Shown here one piece after another: positions 43,714-52,232 of a stretch of 63,110 bases of DNA. The notes beneath the pieces are model-generated. The model made no database searches. It saw only the letters and a list, made by a program, of their open reading frames with translations, and was not told the DNA's origin. Numbering within the stretch: position 1 is the first letter of the stretch; every line of letters starts with the position of its first letter. Made by a program: the position numbers and the translations under genes. The DNA is taken from assembly GCF_000282055.1 (NCBI RefSeq), contig NZ_AKJZ01000074.1:1-63110 (forward strand), given 5' to 3'. Source of the stretch: Flavobacterium sp. CF136. Its GTDB lineage: Bacteria; Bacteroidota; Bacteroidia; Flavobacteriales; Flavobacteriaceae.

Positions 43714-46515
43714 TTAATTTTGTTGTTTTTGTGGTGTAATGCTAACAGGACCTAATAATCCTGAAGGCATAGGATTCCATTTCGTTGCATCGAATTTTTT
43801 ATAATCTTTATCAACCATATTTATTTCATAAAAAATCTTCCATTCTTCACCTTTTAATTCTTTATCTCGAATTCGGTTTGCAGAAAGGTTTGTTACCTGT
43901 ATTTTTAAAGTATTCTTTCCTGATTTTAATTTTCCAATATTCAATTGATATGGAACAGACCAGGCAGTACCAATGAATTCATCATTTACCCATACTTTTG
44001 CACTTTCGCGGACGTCTCCTAAATTTAAACTCCAATCTTCTATTTTATTATTTGGATTATCAAATTGCAGCGTATAGGTTCCACTACCGGAAAAAGCTTC
44101 GGCTTCCGGACCTAATTTTGTCCAGGATTCCAAATTGGAAATTGTAGCTGTTGGAGGTAATGCTGGTCCGCCTTTGTCAAAATTTATTTTCCAGTTTCCT
44201 TTTAGGGCAATTGCATTACCGGCAGGTTCAAAATAATTCCATTTTTTTTGCGAAGCATTATTTTCTGTCTTTAAGAAGTAAGATTGTCCTGGTTCTATTT
44301 TTATTTTAACATAAGTAATATTTACTGATTTCTTCACTATTGCATTGCCAAAGTCTTTAGTCAAAGGATCAAATATTACAACTTCTTTATTGCCAATTTG
44401 TAACGGAATAAATTCATCTATTGTTTTTGGGGTATGATTTACTAAAAAGTATATTTTTTCATCATCGATAGCTCTTCTGGTATATTTAAGTCCTGTATTT
44501 ACAAGAGTTTCAGGATTTATTTGAGCATTTTCTAAAGTTTTAAAAATATCTGCAGCAGGTTTTATCAATTCACTATTTGCAGCTAAAATCGCTTTAAGTT
44601 CTTTTTCCTGTTCTTTATAATTGTTGAAACCAGGAACAGATTCAGGTAATCCTTCAAAAATAATAGAAGCCCCGGCTTTTTGTAATTCAATTAGTTTTTT
44701 TAGAGTTGCAAGCGGCATTTTTTTGCAGGAAGGAACTATTAATGATTTAAAAGTACCACCAGGTAAACTAATTTTTCCGTTTACAACTTTTGCTTCAGCT
44801 ATAAAATTATCAGATATAAAATCTACACCATATCCTTTTTTTATTAAACTTTTTGTAGTGTCATAAAAAGAGGTTTCATGCAGCCACTCTGATAATGAAT
44901 GTATTTTGAATTGAAAAAATAAAGTACCTTTTTGGTATTTATCCCAAGCATCAAAAATAGGCCAGTAAAGTAAAATTTCATTATCTGCTTTTCCTTGTTG
45001 GAGTAATGATTGACAGTTTGAAATATAAGAAAACAGGGCAGGTGCATCTTCCCAGATACTGTTATTGGCGTTAAAATTTACTGAGGCATAAAACTGCCAT
45101 CCCGGCCACACGGCTCTTTCCGGGGAATAAGTTGAACCGTGAAGAAAAATATGATTGACTCCATTTAGCATTAAATCCTCAGCTTCCGGTTTGCATTGTG
45201 ATAAAGCCGTTTTAAAATGTTCACGCAACCAGGTAAAAGTTTCTGAGGAAACCAGTTTTTTACCAGAAATATGAGCAGCAGATGATGAAAATTTAAGCAT
45301 CACAGGATCGGCATCGCCTTCGCGAATGTCTTCTTTTTCACGTCTGAAACCAGGAATATCAAATGGCATAGAACCGAAAGTTTCACATTCAGGAATATCG
45401 GCAGAAGCATATAAATCAATCAGATTTCCAGGAGATCCGTGTGCCTGAAGTTTTGTTTTAAAGTTTTTTGTATGTGCCCATTCTGTCCATGGCTTATCAA
45501 ATTTATTTAGTAATAAATCGGCTATGGTTTGTCTGTAATCACTTCTTATCCGGTTACTTTCTTCGGTATCTTTTTCATTGAGCAACAGAGGAAGTTCTTT
45601 TTTTAAATCATAACCTCTCAGTTTTTTAAATTCTTCGAAAAAGTCAGGGGTAAAATCGGTTCCGTAAACTTCATAACTGTCATTAAAAATGGCCCTTATT
45701 TTTCCTTCACGCCCTTTAAAAGCATTATTAAAAGGAACTACGTAAGCGTTTAATGCTTCTTCTGAATAATGATCTAAAGTATACCCTTTACCACCTGGCG
45801 CAGCTCTTTTTACCTGTTGTCCGGTTTTACCACTAAAAACAGCATATATGGTATAGTCTGTTTTTTTTGCCTTCCATTTTAATTTATTTGGTTCTAATGT
45901 GTTTGGTAATGTGACAGGAGTTCCCTCAATACCTTTATCATTCAACTTTGAATTTTTGTTTTTTAATTGATCTGTGAGGTTTACATAACTGCCATCGCTT
46001 CCATACGCCACTACATATAAAAGCTCTGCGGGTATCTTTTCCTTAGTATCTTCCAGTTTAATAGATTTATCTATTGTTTCATTCTTTTTTAGCTGATATT
46101 TTTCCACAATCAATTTTGTTGCTGCATGAGGTAAGGTAACATGAGAACCTCCGTATGGCCAGCCTGTTCCCAAAACCATATCTACCTGCATATGAAGACT
46201 GTCTGCAGTATGTATTGTGTAATCCAGCATTTCCATCCATTTTGGAGACAGGTAATCGATAAAATTGTTTTCTTCTCCCTTTACTCCATATATCGGAGTA
46301 ATTTCGACGCCTCCAATTCCGGCTTTATGAAAATCTACAAGACTCTTTTTTAAATTAGGTTTATCCACAGCACTACCCATCCACCACCAACGGGCCCAAG
46401 GCTGATTTATATTGCTGGATTTTGGCCATGGCGACATGTGTGTTTCCTGAGAGAAAATATTCAATGTAACTAAAATCAAAAAAAGTAAAGAAAGTTTTGC
46501 TTTGGTAAATTTCAT
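43714..46515 (-). CDS. GH106-type alpha-L-rhamnosidase
   Basis: A 933-residue secreted enzyme read from the ATG at 46515 (MKFTKAKLSLLFLILVTLNIFSQ signal). An in-frame TTG six codons upstream is less likely. The N-terminal barrel starts RWWWMGSAVDKPNLKKSLVD and GIGGVEITPIYGVKG, the GH106 opening. YEVYGTDFTPDFFEEFKKLR and HGSPGNLIDLYASADIPECE follow near 290-400. The C-terminal beta-sandwich (WSLNLGDVRESAKVWVNDEF) is a galactose-binding-like domain. Expected to release terminal L-rhamnose. It heads the minus-strand operon, with operator and promoter at 46602-46647. Confidence 0.88.
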   Translation of the reverse strand: MKFTKAKLSLLFLILVTLNIFSQETHMSPWPKSSNINQPWARWWWMGSAVDKPNLKKSLVDFHKAGIGGVEITPIYGVKGEENNFIDYLSPKWMEMLDYTIHTADSLHMQVDMVLGTGWPYGGSHVTLPHAATKLIVEKYQLKKNETIDKSIKLEDTKEKIPAELLYVVAYGSDGSYVNLTDQLKNKNSKLNDKGIEGTPVTLPNTLEPNKLKWKAKKTDYTIYAVFSGKTGQQVKRAAPGGKGYTLDHYSEEALNAYVVPFNNAFKGREGKIRAIFNDSYEVYGTDFTPDFFEEFKKLRGYDLKKELPLLLNEKDTEESNRIRSDYRQTIADLLLNKFDKPWTEWAHTKNFKTKLQAHGSPGNLIDLYASADIPECETFGSMPFDIPGFRREKEDIREGDADPVMLKFSSSAAHISGKKLVSSETFTWLREHFKTALSQCKPEAEDLMLNGVNHIFLHGSTYSPERAVWPGWQFYASVNFNANNSIWEDAPALFSYISNCQSLLQQGKADNEILLYWPIFDAWDKYQKGTLFFQFKIHSLSEWLHETSFYDTTKSLIKKGYGVDFISDNFIAEAKVVNGKISLPGGTFKSLIVPSCKKMPLATLKKLIELQKAGASIIFEGLPESVPGFNNYKEQEKELKAILAANSELIKPAADIFKTLENAQINPETLVNTGLKYTRRAIDDEKIYFLVNHTPKTIDEFIPLQIGNKEVVIFDPLTKDFGNAIVKKSVNITYVKIKIEPGQSYFLKTENNASQKKWNYFEPAGNAIALKGNWKINFDKGGPALPPTATISNLESWTKLGPEAEAFSGSGTYTLQFDNPNNKIEDWSLNLGDVRESAKVWVNDEFIGTAWSVPYQLNIGKLKSGKNTLKIQVTNLSANRIRDKELKGEEWKIFYEINMVDKDYKKFDATKWNPMPSGLLGPVSITPQKQQN

Positions 46516-46601
46516 TATGATTATTGTATTCAATGGTTGATACGGTTCAGTCTGTTTTATGTTAAATGAAAACCTGAATAATTTTTAAAAAATGTTAAAA
46601 G

Positions 46602-46609
46602 TAAATATA
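46602..46609 (-). promoter_or_regulatory. -7 box of the GH106-GH105-GH2-esterase operon
   Basis: Minus-strand TATATTTA (TAnnTTTA) lies exactly 18 bp downstream of the tandem repeat at 46628-46647, the same spacing as at the other four sites. No -33 TTTG is present, as expected if an activator takes its place. Confidence 0.65.
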
Positions 46610-46627
46610 ATCCGGTTTTGCGAAATT

Positions 46628-46647
46628 GCTATCCTGTTCCGTCCTGT
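46628..46647 (-). promoter_or_regulatory. tandem direct-repeat operator, site 1 (GH106 operon)
   Basis: On the minus strand, ACAGGACGGA followed directly by ACAGGATAGC: two 10-bp units sharing ACAGGA. The same motif precedes both susC genes and the esterase gene. The units lie one helical turn apart, which fits an AraC-type or HTCS activator bound as a direct repeat. Confidence 0.72.
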
Positions 46648-46868
46648 TGCCTATTATTTTTAATAATTTGATCAATAAATAGTAAAGAATATTTTTTTTG
46701 AATTATTAGTTTTTTGTCAAAATAAATAGAAATGCCTGAAAAAATAATTAATAAAAAATTTTAAAATGACATCTCTTTAAATGAAGATCTGTTGGGTATT
46801 GTTAATCAGTAAGTTGTCTTTTCCTGTTAATTAAAAATCAAATGTAAAATATAATATACTGAGAATTA

Positions 46869-46888
46869 ACAGGATACTACAGGATGCT
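46869..46888 (+). promoter_or_regulatory. tandem direct-repeat operator, site 2 (first susC)
   Basis: ACAGGATACT followed by ACAGGATGCT. It ends 18 bp before a TAAATTTG box and 60 bp before the susC start codon. Confidence 0.78.
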
Positions 46889-46906
46889 GTGGAGACCTCT
46901 TCTAAA

Positions 46907-46914
46907 TAAATTTG
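46907..46914 (+). promoter_or_regulatory. -7 box of the first susCD operon
   Basis: TAAATTTG is a perfect TAnnTTTG match. The expected transcription start is about 28 bases before the ATG at 46949. Confidence 0.7.
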
Positions 46915-46948
46915 AGTAAACTAATTTATTAACGAAATTTAACTTTTT

Positions 46949-49900
46949 ATGAAAAAGAAAATTAATCTTCTGCTCGCTATAGCCATGTTTGTATTATTGC
47001 AGGCATCAGGTTATTCGCAGAACAAACAGGTTACGGGGGCAGTTACTGATCCGGCCAAACTCTCTATACCTGGAGTAAACGTATTAGTAAAAGGGACAAA
47101 TCGAGGAACCAGTACAGATTTTGATGGTCAATATAAAATATCAGCTTCTCCGGGAGAAACTTTAGTTTTTTCTTTTGTAGGATTTGTTTCAAAAGAGGTA
47201 AAAATAGGAGCTTCCAATAGTTATAATGTTTCTTTGGAGAATGAAAGCTCCAACTTAAATGAGGTTGTAGTTATTGGTTATGGTACACAAAAGAAAAAAT
47301 TAACTTCAGGTGCCATTTCTGGTATTAAAACAGAAAATTTTACAGAGAGACCTATTTCAAGAGTTGATCAGGGTATGATTGGTCAGATTGCCGGGGTTCG
47401 TGTAAAACAAACTACCGGATTACCAGGTCAGCCTTTTAGTATTGAAATTAGAGGTGCTGGTTCTATTACTGCCGGAAATGAGCCTTTGTATGTGGTAGAT
47501 GGTTTTCCTATTTCTACAGAAGGAACAAATGTTAATGGAGGGTTTTCAAATGGAAGTCCTTTAGATAATATGAACCCAAACGATATTGCTTCTATTGAGG
47601 TATTGAAAGATGCAGCAGCAGCATCTATTTATGGTTCAAGAGCTGCAAATGGTGTTGTTTTGATTACTACCAAAAAAGGAAAAAAAGGAAAAGCAAAATT
47701 TACTTTTAATACTTATGGAGGTATAAATAAAGAAGCTAACCGAGTGGATATGTTATCGGCTGAAGGATGGATTAAAAGAGCAAAAACGATGATCGATACG
47801 CAATGGGTAGGTTCTGGTATAGCAGGTGCTTCTGCAAGTCAGACAAATGCTGAGCGTATTGCTGCTTATAATTCAATAAATCCAACGGCTCCTCTTAATA
47901 CAACTAATAACAGGTATTACACCTATTTGTATGATGAAAGATGGGATATTCCCGGGCATCCCGGATTAGATTATATTGACTGGCAGGATAAAGTTTTCCG
48001 CACGGGAGAGTTTAGCAATTATCAATTGTCAGCTTCCGGAGCAACTGATGTAGTTAATTACTATGTTTCTGCTAATTATCAAAAAAATACAGGATATATT
48101 GTGGGTACAGATTATACTTTATTTTCTGCAAGAGCAAATATTGATTTTAAATTATCTGATAGTTTTAAAATCGGGATTAATTTTGCTCCGTCATATTCTG
48201 AAAAAAACGATCCCGGAGTTGAAGGAAAAGACAATACCTTATTTAAAGCCCTTACGGCAACTCCTGTTTTTGAAAGCGCTGTTAATGCTGCAGGTGAAAA
48301 ATATACAACAAGATATGCATGGGGCAGCAGTACGACTAATATGCTTAATGCTTTGGCCAGGACGGGTAAAAATTCGATGTACAGAAATTTAGTTTCTACT
48401 TATGCTGATTATAAATTTGCAAATGCCTTTACATTAAAAAGTACAATTAACTTTGATAATTCTGATAATACATTTGAAAGCTATACACCAAATGATGTTC
48501 AGGCAAGTATAAGAGGGGTGTATAATACGTACAGAAGATTAAATATTGTAAATGAGAACACTTTAACTTATAATAAATCTGTAGGTAATCATAATTTTAA
48601 TGTTCTTTTGGGAGAATCATTCAGCTCTTATAAAATTACGAAATCAAGTCTTTCTTCCGGAGGGCTTTATAATAATTCAACTACTGAAACACTTCCAACA
48701 GGCTCATTAGGCTCTACTAATGCAGAAAAAAATACGTTACTGTCTTATTTTAGCAGATTACAATATGATTTTAAAGAAAGATATCTTTTTTCTGCCAGTA
48801 TTAGAAGTGATGGTTCTTCTAAATTTGGAAGTGAAAAAAGATGGGGAACATTTTATTCTCTATCATTGGGTTGGAGAGTTAAGCAAGAGTCGTTTTTACA
48901 AAATGTGGACTGGCTGAACGAATTTAAATTAAGAGCAAGTACAGGAACTAATGGCAGTAATAATATAGGTAGTTATTCATCTTATTCGACATTAGCATCA
49001 TATAATTATTCAATTGGTGGAGCTGTAGGAATTGGACAAGGTGTGAGTTCTATAGCAAATCCTTCATTACACTGGGAAGAATCTAAAAGTATTGACTTCG
49101 GATTGGATCTTTCAATTCTAAAGAACAGAATTTCTGCAACATTCGATGTATATAGAAAAACTAATAGTGATTTATTGCTTAGGCTTCCAGTTCCTGCTGC
49201 ATCAGGATTTACAAGTTATCTTACTAATGTGGGAGCGGTCCAAAATCAAGGATGGGAGTTTGAATTAAATACATTAAACTTTAAAACTGATAATTTTGAA
49301 TGGAGAACATCTGCTAATATAAGTCATAATGAAAACAAAGTGACAGCATTAGGACCGGATCAGACTAAAATTGAAATTAATAATGATTTTGCAGCAGGAG
49401 TACCGTTTATAAAATTAGAAGTAGGAAAACCGATGTACATGATTTTTGGTTTGCAGCAAAATGGTGTCATAACTCAGGCTGATCTTGATGCAGCAGCTGC
49501 TACCACTCCTAATGCTACTACTATTGGCGGCAACAAATTAGTTTTGGGAGATCCAAGATATATTGATCAGAATGGTGATGGAAAAATTAATACAGAAGAT
49601 CGTGTTGATTTAGGAAATCCAACTCCAAAATATACCTGGGGTATAACAAATACATTTAAATACAAAGATTTGGATTTAAGTGTGTTGGTGCAGGGTCAAA
49701 ATGGAGGAACAGTTTATGGATTAACAGGCAGAGCCATTAATCGTACCGGAATGGGGTCAGTTGAAAATGCATTAAATGTAGATCCTGCTGTTAGAGGAAA
49801 CTGGAAAACTTCTTTTGGATATCAGGCAAATTCTGATTGGATGTATAAGTCGGATTATGTTAGTATCAGAAGTATTTCTATTGGATATAATTTAAGAGAG

Positions 49901-50110
49901 GCTGTTAAAAGTATAAAAAGAATTGATAATATGAGGCTTTATATAACAGGTGAAAACTGGTTTTACTGGAATAAATACAAAGGAGGTTTTAATCCTGAGG
50001 CGGTAAATACCTCCGGAAGTTCAAATAATGATTTTGCTGTTCCTGTAGATTACGGAGGAGCTCCTTTAGCAAAATCAATCGTTTTAGGTCTTAACGTTAA
50101 TTTTAATTAA
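46949..50110 (+). CDS. SusC/RagA-family TonB-dependent glycan importer
   Basis: A 1053-residue outer-membrane transporter. Signal peptide MKKKINLLLAIAMFVLLQAS...YSQ. A carboxypeptidase-regulatory-like domain comes directly after it (PGVNVLVKGTNRGTSTDFDG), then the plug (NEVVVIGYGTQKKK; SIYGSRAANGVVLITTKKGK) and a 22-strand barrel ending LGLNVNFN. There is no STN domain, so control by an ECF sigma/anti-sigma pair is unlikely. SusD follows after one base. The leader matches that of the second susC, including operator, TAAATTTG and AAATTTAACTTTTTATG, so the two were probably duplicated with their promoter. Confidence 0.95.
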   Translation: MKKKINLLLAIAMFVLLQASGYSQNKQVTGAVTDPAKLSIPGVNVLVKGTNRGTSTDFDGQYKISASPGETLVFSFVGFVSKEVKIGASNSYNVSLENESSNLNEVVVIGYGTQKKKLTSGAISGIKTENFTERPISRVDQGMIGQIAGVRVKQTTGLPGQPFSIEIRGAGSITAGNEPLYVVDGFPISTEGTNVNGGFSNGSPLDNMNPNDIASIEVLKDAAAASIYGSRAANGVVLITTKKGKKGKAKFTFNTYGGINKEANRVDMLSAEGWIKRAKTMIDTQWVGSGIAGASASQTNAERIAAYNSINPTAPLNTTNNRYYTYLYDERWDIPGHPGLDYIDWQDKVFRTGEFSNYQLSASGATDVVNYYVSANYQKNTGYIVGTDYTLFSARANIDFKLSDSFKIGINFAPSYSEKNDPGVEGKDNTLFKALTATPVFESAVNAAGEKYTTRYAWGSSTTNMLNALARTGKNSMYRNLVSTYADYKFANAFTLKSTINFDNSDNTFESYTPNDVQASIRGVYNTYRRLNIVNENTLTYNKSVGNHNFNVLLGESFSSYKITKSSLSSGGLYNNSTTETLPTGSLGSTNAEKNTLLSYFSRLQYDFKERYLFSASIRSDGSSKFGSEKRWGTFYSLSLGWRVKQESFLQNVDWLNEFKLRASTGTNGSNNIGSYSSYSTLASYNYSIGGAVGIGQGVSSIANPSLHWEESKSIDFGLDLSILKNRISATFDVYRKTNSDLLLRLPVPAASGFTSYLTNVGAVQNQGWEFELNTLNFKTDNFEWRTSANISHNENKVTALGPDQTKIEINNDFAAGVPFIKLEVGKPMYMIFGLQQNGVITQADLDAAAATTPNATTIGGNKLVLGDPRYIDQNGDGKINTEDRVDLGNPTPKYTWGITNTFKYKDLDLSVLVQGQNGGTVYGLTGRAINRTGMGSVENALNVDPAVRGNWKTSFGYQANSDWMYKSDYVSIRSISIGYNLREAVKSIKRIDNMRLYITGENWFYWNKYKGGFNPEAVNTSGSSNNDFAVPVDYGGAPLAKSIVLGLNVNFN

Positions 50111-50111
50111 A

Positions 50112-51656
50112 ATGAAAAAATATATTTATTTACTGGCAGCAAATCTGCTTTTGCTAGGGACAGTTTCCTGTACGGATGAACTTACGCAAGTCCCGTTATC
50201 ACAAGGTACTGAAGAAAATTTTTATGCTACGCCAGGAGATTTTGTTCAGGCAAGAAACGCAGTATATTCGGTTGCATTTCATGGAACAGGTACTTATGGT
50301 TATGCAAATCGAGTGTTGAATTTAAGCGAAACCAGATCAGATAATTTATTAGCATTAACAACAGCTTCCAGGGATTGGGAAGGAATTAATAGTTTTTATA
50401 CTTCTATCAGCTCTAATGCCTATGTAAAAGAAGCTTATGTGAGTAATTTTAATGCAATCTATAAAGCGAACCAATTATTAGAAAAAATTGCTGAAAAAGG
50501 AGATGCTATTTTTACAAATCCGGCAGATAAGGCATCAATGGCCGCTGAAGCACGATTTTTAAGAGCATTTTGTTATTTTGATTTAATCAGATGGTTTGGA
50601 AGAGTTCCGTTAATAGACAGAACAATGACAGCACAGGAAGCGTCTAAAATTGGAAGAAGTCCGGTTGTGAATATATACAATCTGATTATTTCAGATTTAG
50701 AATTAGCAATTCCGGATCTTACAGCTTCAACTACTGATGCTGCCTATGTTGGTCGTGTTACTAAATATGGGGCAAAAGCTTTATTAGGTTTAGTATATAT
50801 GACCCGTTCCAGTCCTACTTACGGTATTGATGGAGCTATGCTTGGTTTAAATGAATGGGATAAGGCATACCAACAATTAAATGATATTAAGTCGAGCGGT
50901 TTATTTGTGTTTGGTGCAGACTACGCAAACATATTTAAAATAGAAGGAACTGCAAATAAAGAAAATGTATTAACTATTCCATATACACAAAGTTTGGCAA
51001 GTTCTATTGGTGGAAATTTTATGGTTGAAGTTGGTTATGAACCATATTTTGCATCAGTAGGTATAACAACACAACAAGGTTCTTTGGAAGGCAGACCTAT
51101 TTCAACAGGTTTTTTAAATATGTTTGCTGCAAATGACAATAGAAAAACGGCTGGTATTGCCACAAGTTATACGGTAGCTTCAGGTACTTACAAAGGAAGT
51201 TATACATTTCCGGTTTACAAAAAATACATTGATCCAACAAGATACGGAACCGGTGGACGTGAAGACTGGGGTGTAGATTTTATGGTAATCAGATATACGG
51301 ATGTATTGATGATGATGGCTGAATGTACACTTCATGGCGGGGGAGGAACCCAAGCTGATGTTGATGGAATTGTAAATCAGGTAAGAACAAGAGCTGGTGT
51401 ACCTGCAAATGCTTCTAATATTACATTGGATCAATTATTTGATGAGAGAAGAAAAGAATTCTTTTCAGAAGGTACAAGATGGTTTGATTTAATCAGGTCA
51501 GGTAATGCTATAACTATTATGAATGCCTGGAAAGCTGCGGAAGATACTGGTAATAAGATTAGAACAATTGATAAGAATTCATTGTTATATCCAATTCCGT
51601 TATCAGAAATTTTAGCAGTACCGGGTTTATATGATCAAAATCCTGGTTATGATTAA
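50112..51656 (+). CDS. SusD/RagB-family glycan-binding lipoprotein
   Basis: A 514-residue surface lipoprotein, lipidated at the Cys of LLLGTVSCTDEL (Cys20). TPR-like helices typical of SusD include KASMAAEARFLRAFCYFDLI followed by RWFGRVPL, and the C-terminal motif DERRKEFFSEGTRWFDLIRS. It ends LYDQNPGYD, the usual SusD terminus. It caps the SusC barrel and captures oligosaccharide. Expressed with the preceding susC and closed by a terminator at 51715-51740. Confidence 0.95.
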   Translation: MKKYIYLLAANLLLLGTVSCTDELTQVPLSQGTEENFYATPGDFVQARNAVYSVAFHGTGTYGYANRVLNLSETRSDNLLALTTASRDWEGINSFYTSISSNAYVKEAYVSNFNAIYKANQLLEKIAEKGDAIFTNPADKASMAAEARFLRAFCYFDLIRWFGRVPLIDRTMTAQEASKIGRSPVVNIYNLIISDLELAIPDLTASTTDAAYVGRVTKYGAKALLGLVYMTRSSPTYGIDGAMLGLNEWDKAYQQLNDIKSSGLFVFGADYANIFKIEGTANKENVLTIPYTQSLASSIGGNFMVEVGYEPYFASVGITTQQGSLEGRPISTGFLNMFAANDNRKTAGIATSYTVASGTYKGSYTFPVYKKYIDPTRYGTGGREDWGVDFMVIRYTDVLMMMAECTLHGGGGTQADVDGIVNQVRTRAGVPANASNITLDQLFDERRKEFFSEGTRWFDLIRSGNAITIMNAWKAAEDTGNKIRTIDKNSLLYPIPLSEILAVPGLYDQNPGYD

Positions 51657-51714
51657 TAATTAATTTTGATAATTAATAAAATTTTGCCCCCAATTTTTTT
51701 TTGTTTTTTTGAAG

Positions 51715-51740
51715 AAAACCGTCTTTGTGACGGTTTTTTT
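51715..51740 (+). terminator. intrinsic terminator after the first susCD pair
   Basis: AAAACCGTC (51715-51723) pairs with GACGGTTTT (51729-51737) around TTTGT, then T. Confidence 0.92.
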
Positions 51741-51783
51741 GTTTGTAAGGTATTTACGAGATTATTAAAGGTGTTATTTTTAA

Positions 51784-51797
51784 TGTCATCGATTACA
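51784..51797. promoter_or_regulatory. LacI-type operator-like palindrome, upstream copy
   Basis: TGTCATCGATTACA is symmetric at six of seven base pairs around a central CG, the form of LacI-family operators (TGnnAnCGnTnnCA). A second copy lies 152 bp downstream. Both lie in the otherwise gene-free 576-bp gap before the second susC. Confidence 0.5.
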
Positions 51798-51927
51798 ATT
51801 ATATGAAAATAATAGTCTTTTTCTGTGAATTATGAATATAATATTTATATTTAATGTAATTATGTTGTCAATTTATTATTTATTTAAAATGTTTTTAACG
51901 TTTTATTTTTTATTATGAAAATAATAA

Positions 51928-51949
51928 TACATTTGTGTAATCGATTGCA
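51928..51949 (+). promoter_or_regulatory. TACATTTG box overlapped by a LacI-type operator-like palindrome
   Basis: TACATTTG (51928-51935) matches TAnnTTTG. It is followed at once by TGTAATCGATTGCA (51936-51949), symmetric at six of seven pairs. A repressor bound here would cover the transcription start. The transcript would reach the second susC with a leader of about 290 bases, unless a small hairpin at 52000-52019 stops it. Confidence 0.48.
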
Positions 51950-52147
51950 TTATTGTTTGTTTTTAAATAATTAATCAATAGAAAATTTTTAAATGAAACA
52001 ATCAGCCCCCGAACTGATTAGTATTTATCTCGTTTTTTGCTTTTTTTATAGTATGAGTCTGATAAGATTAAAAATTTCAAAAAAAATTAAATGACTATAT
52101 GACCAATACTTTAACAAAATGAAAACTAATGAGATAATGTAGGTAGT

Positions 52148-52167
52148 ACAGGATACTACAGGATACT
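52148..52167 (+). promoter_or_regulatory. tandem direct-repeat operator, site 3 (second susC)
   Basis: ACAGGATACT occurs twice in perfect tandem. It ends 18 bp before TAAATTTG at 52186, exactly as upstream of the first susC. Confidence 0.8.
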
Positions 52168-52185
52168 GCGAAAGCAGTTTGTGAA

Positions 52186-52193
52186 TAAATTTG
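52186..52193 (+). promoter_or_regulatory. -7 box of the second susCD operon
   Basis: TAAATTTG, a perfect TAnnTTTG match, 39 bases before the ATG at 52233. Confidence 0.7.
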
Positions 52194-52232
52194 AAATAAC
52201 TAACTAATTAATTAACCAAAATTTAACTTTTT

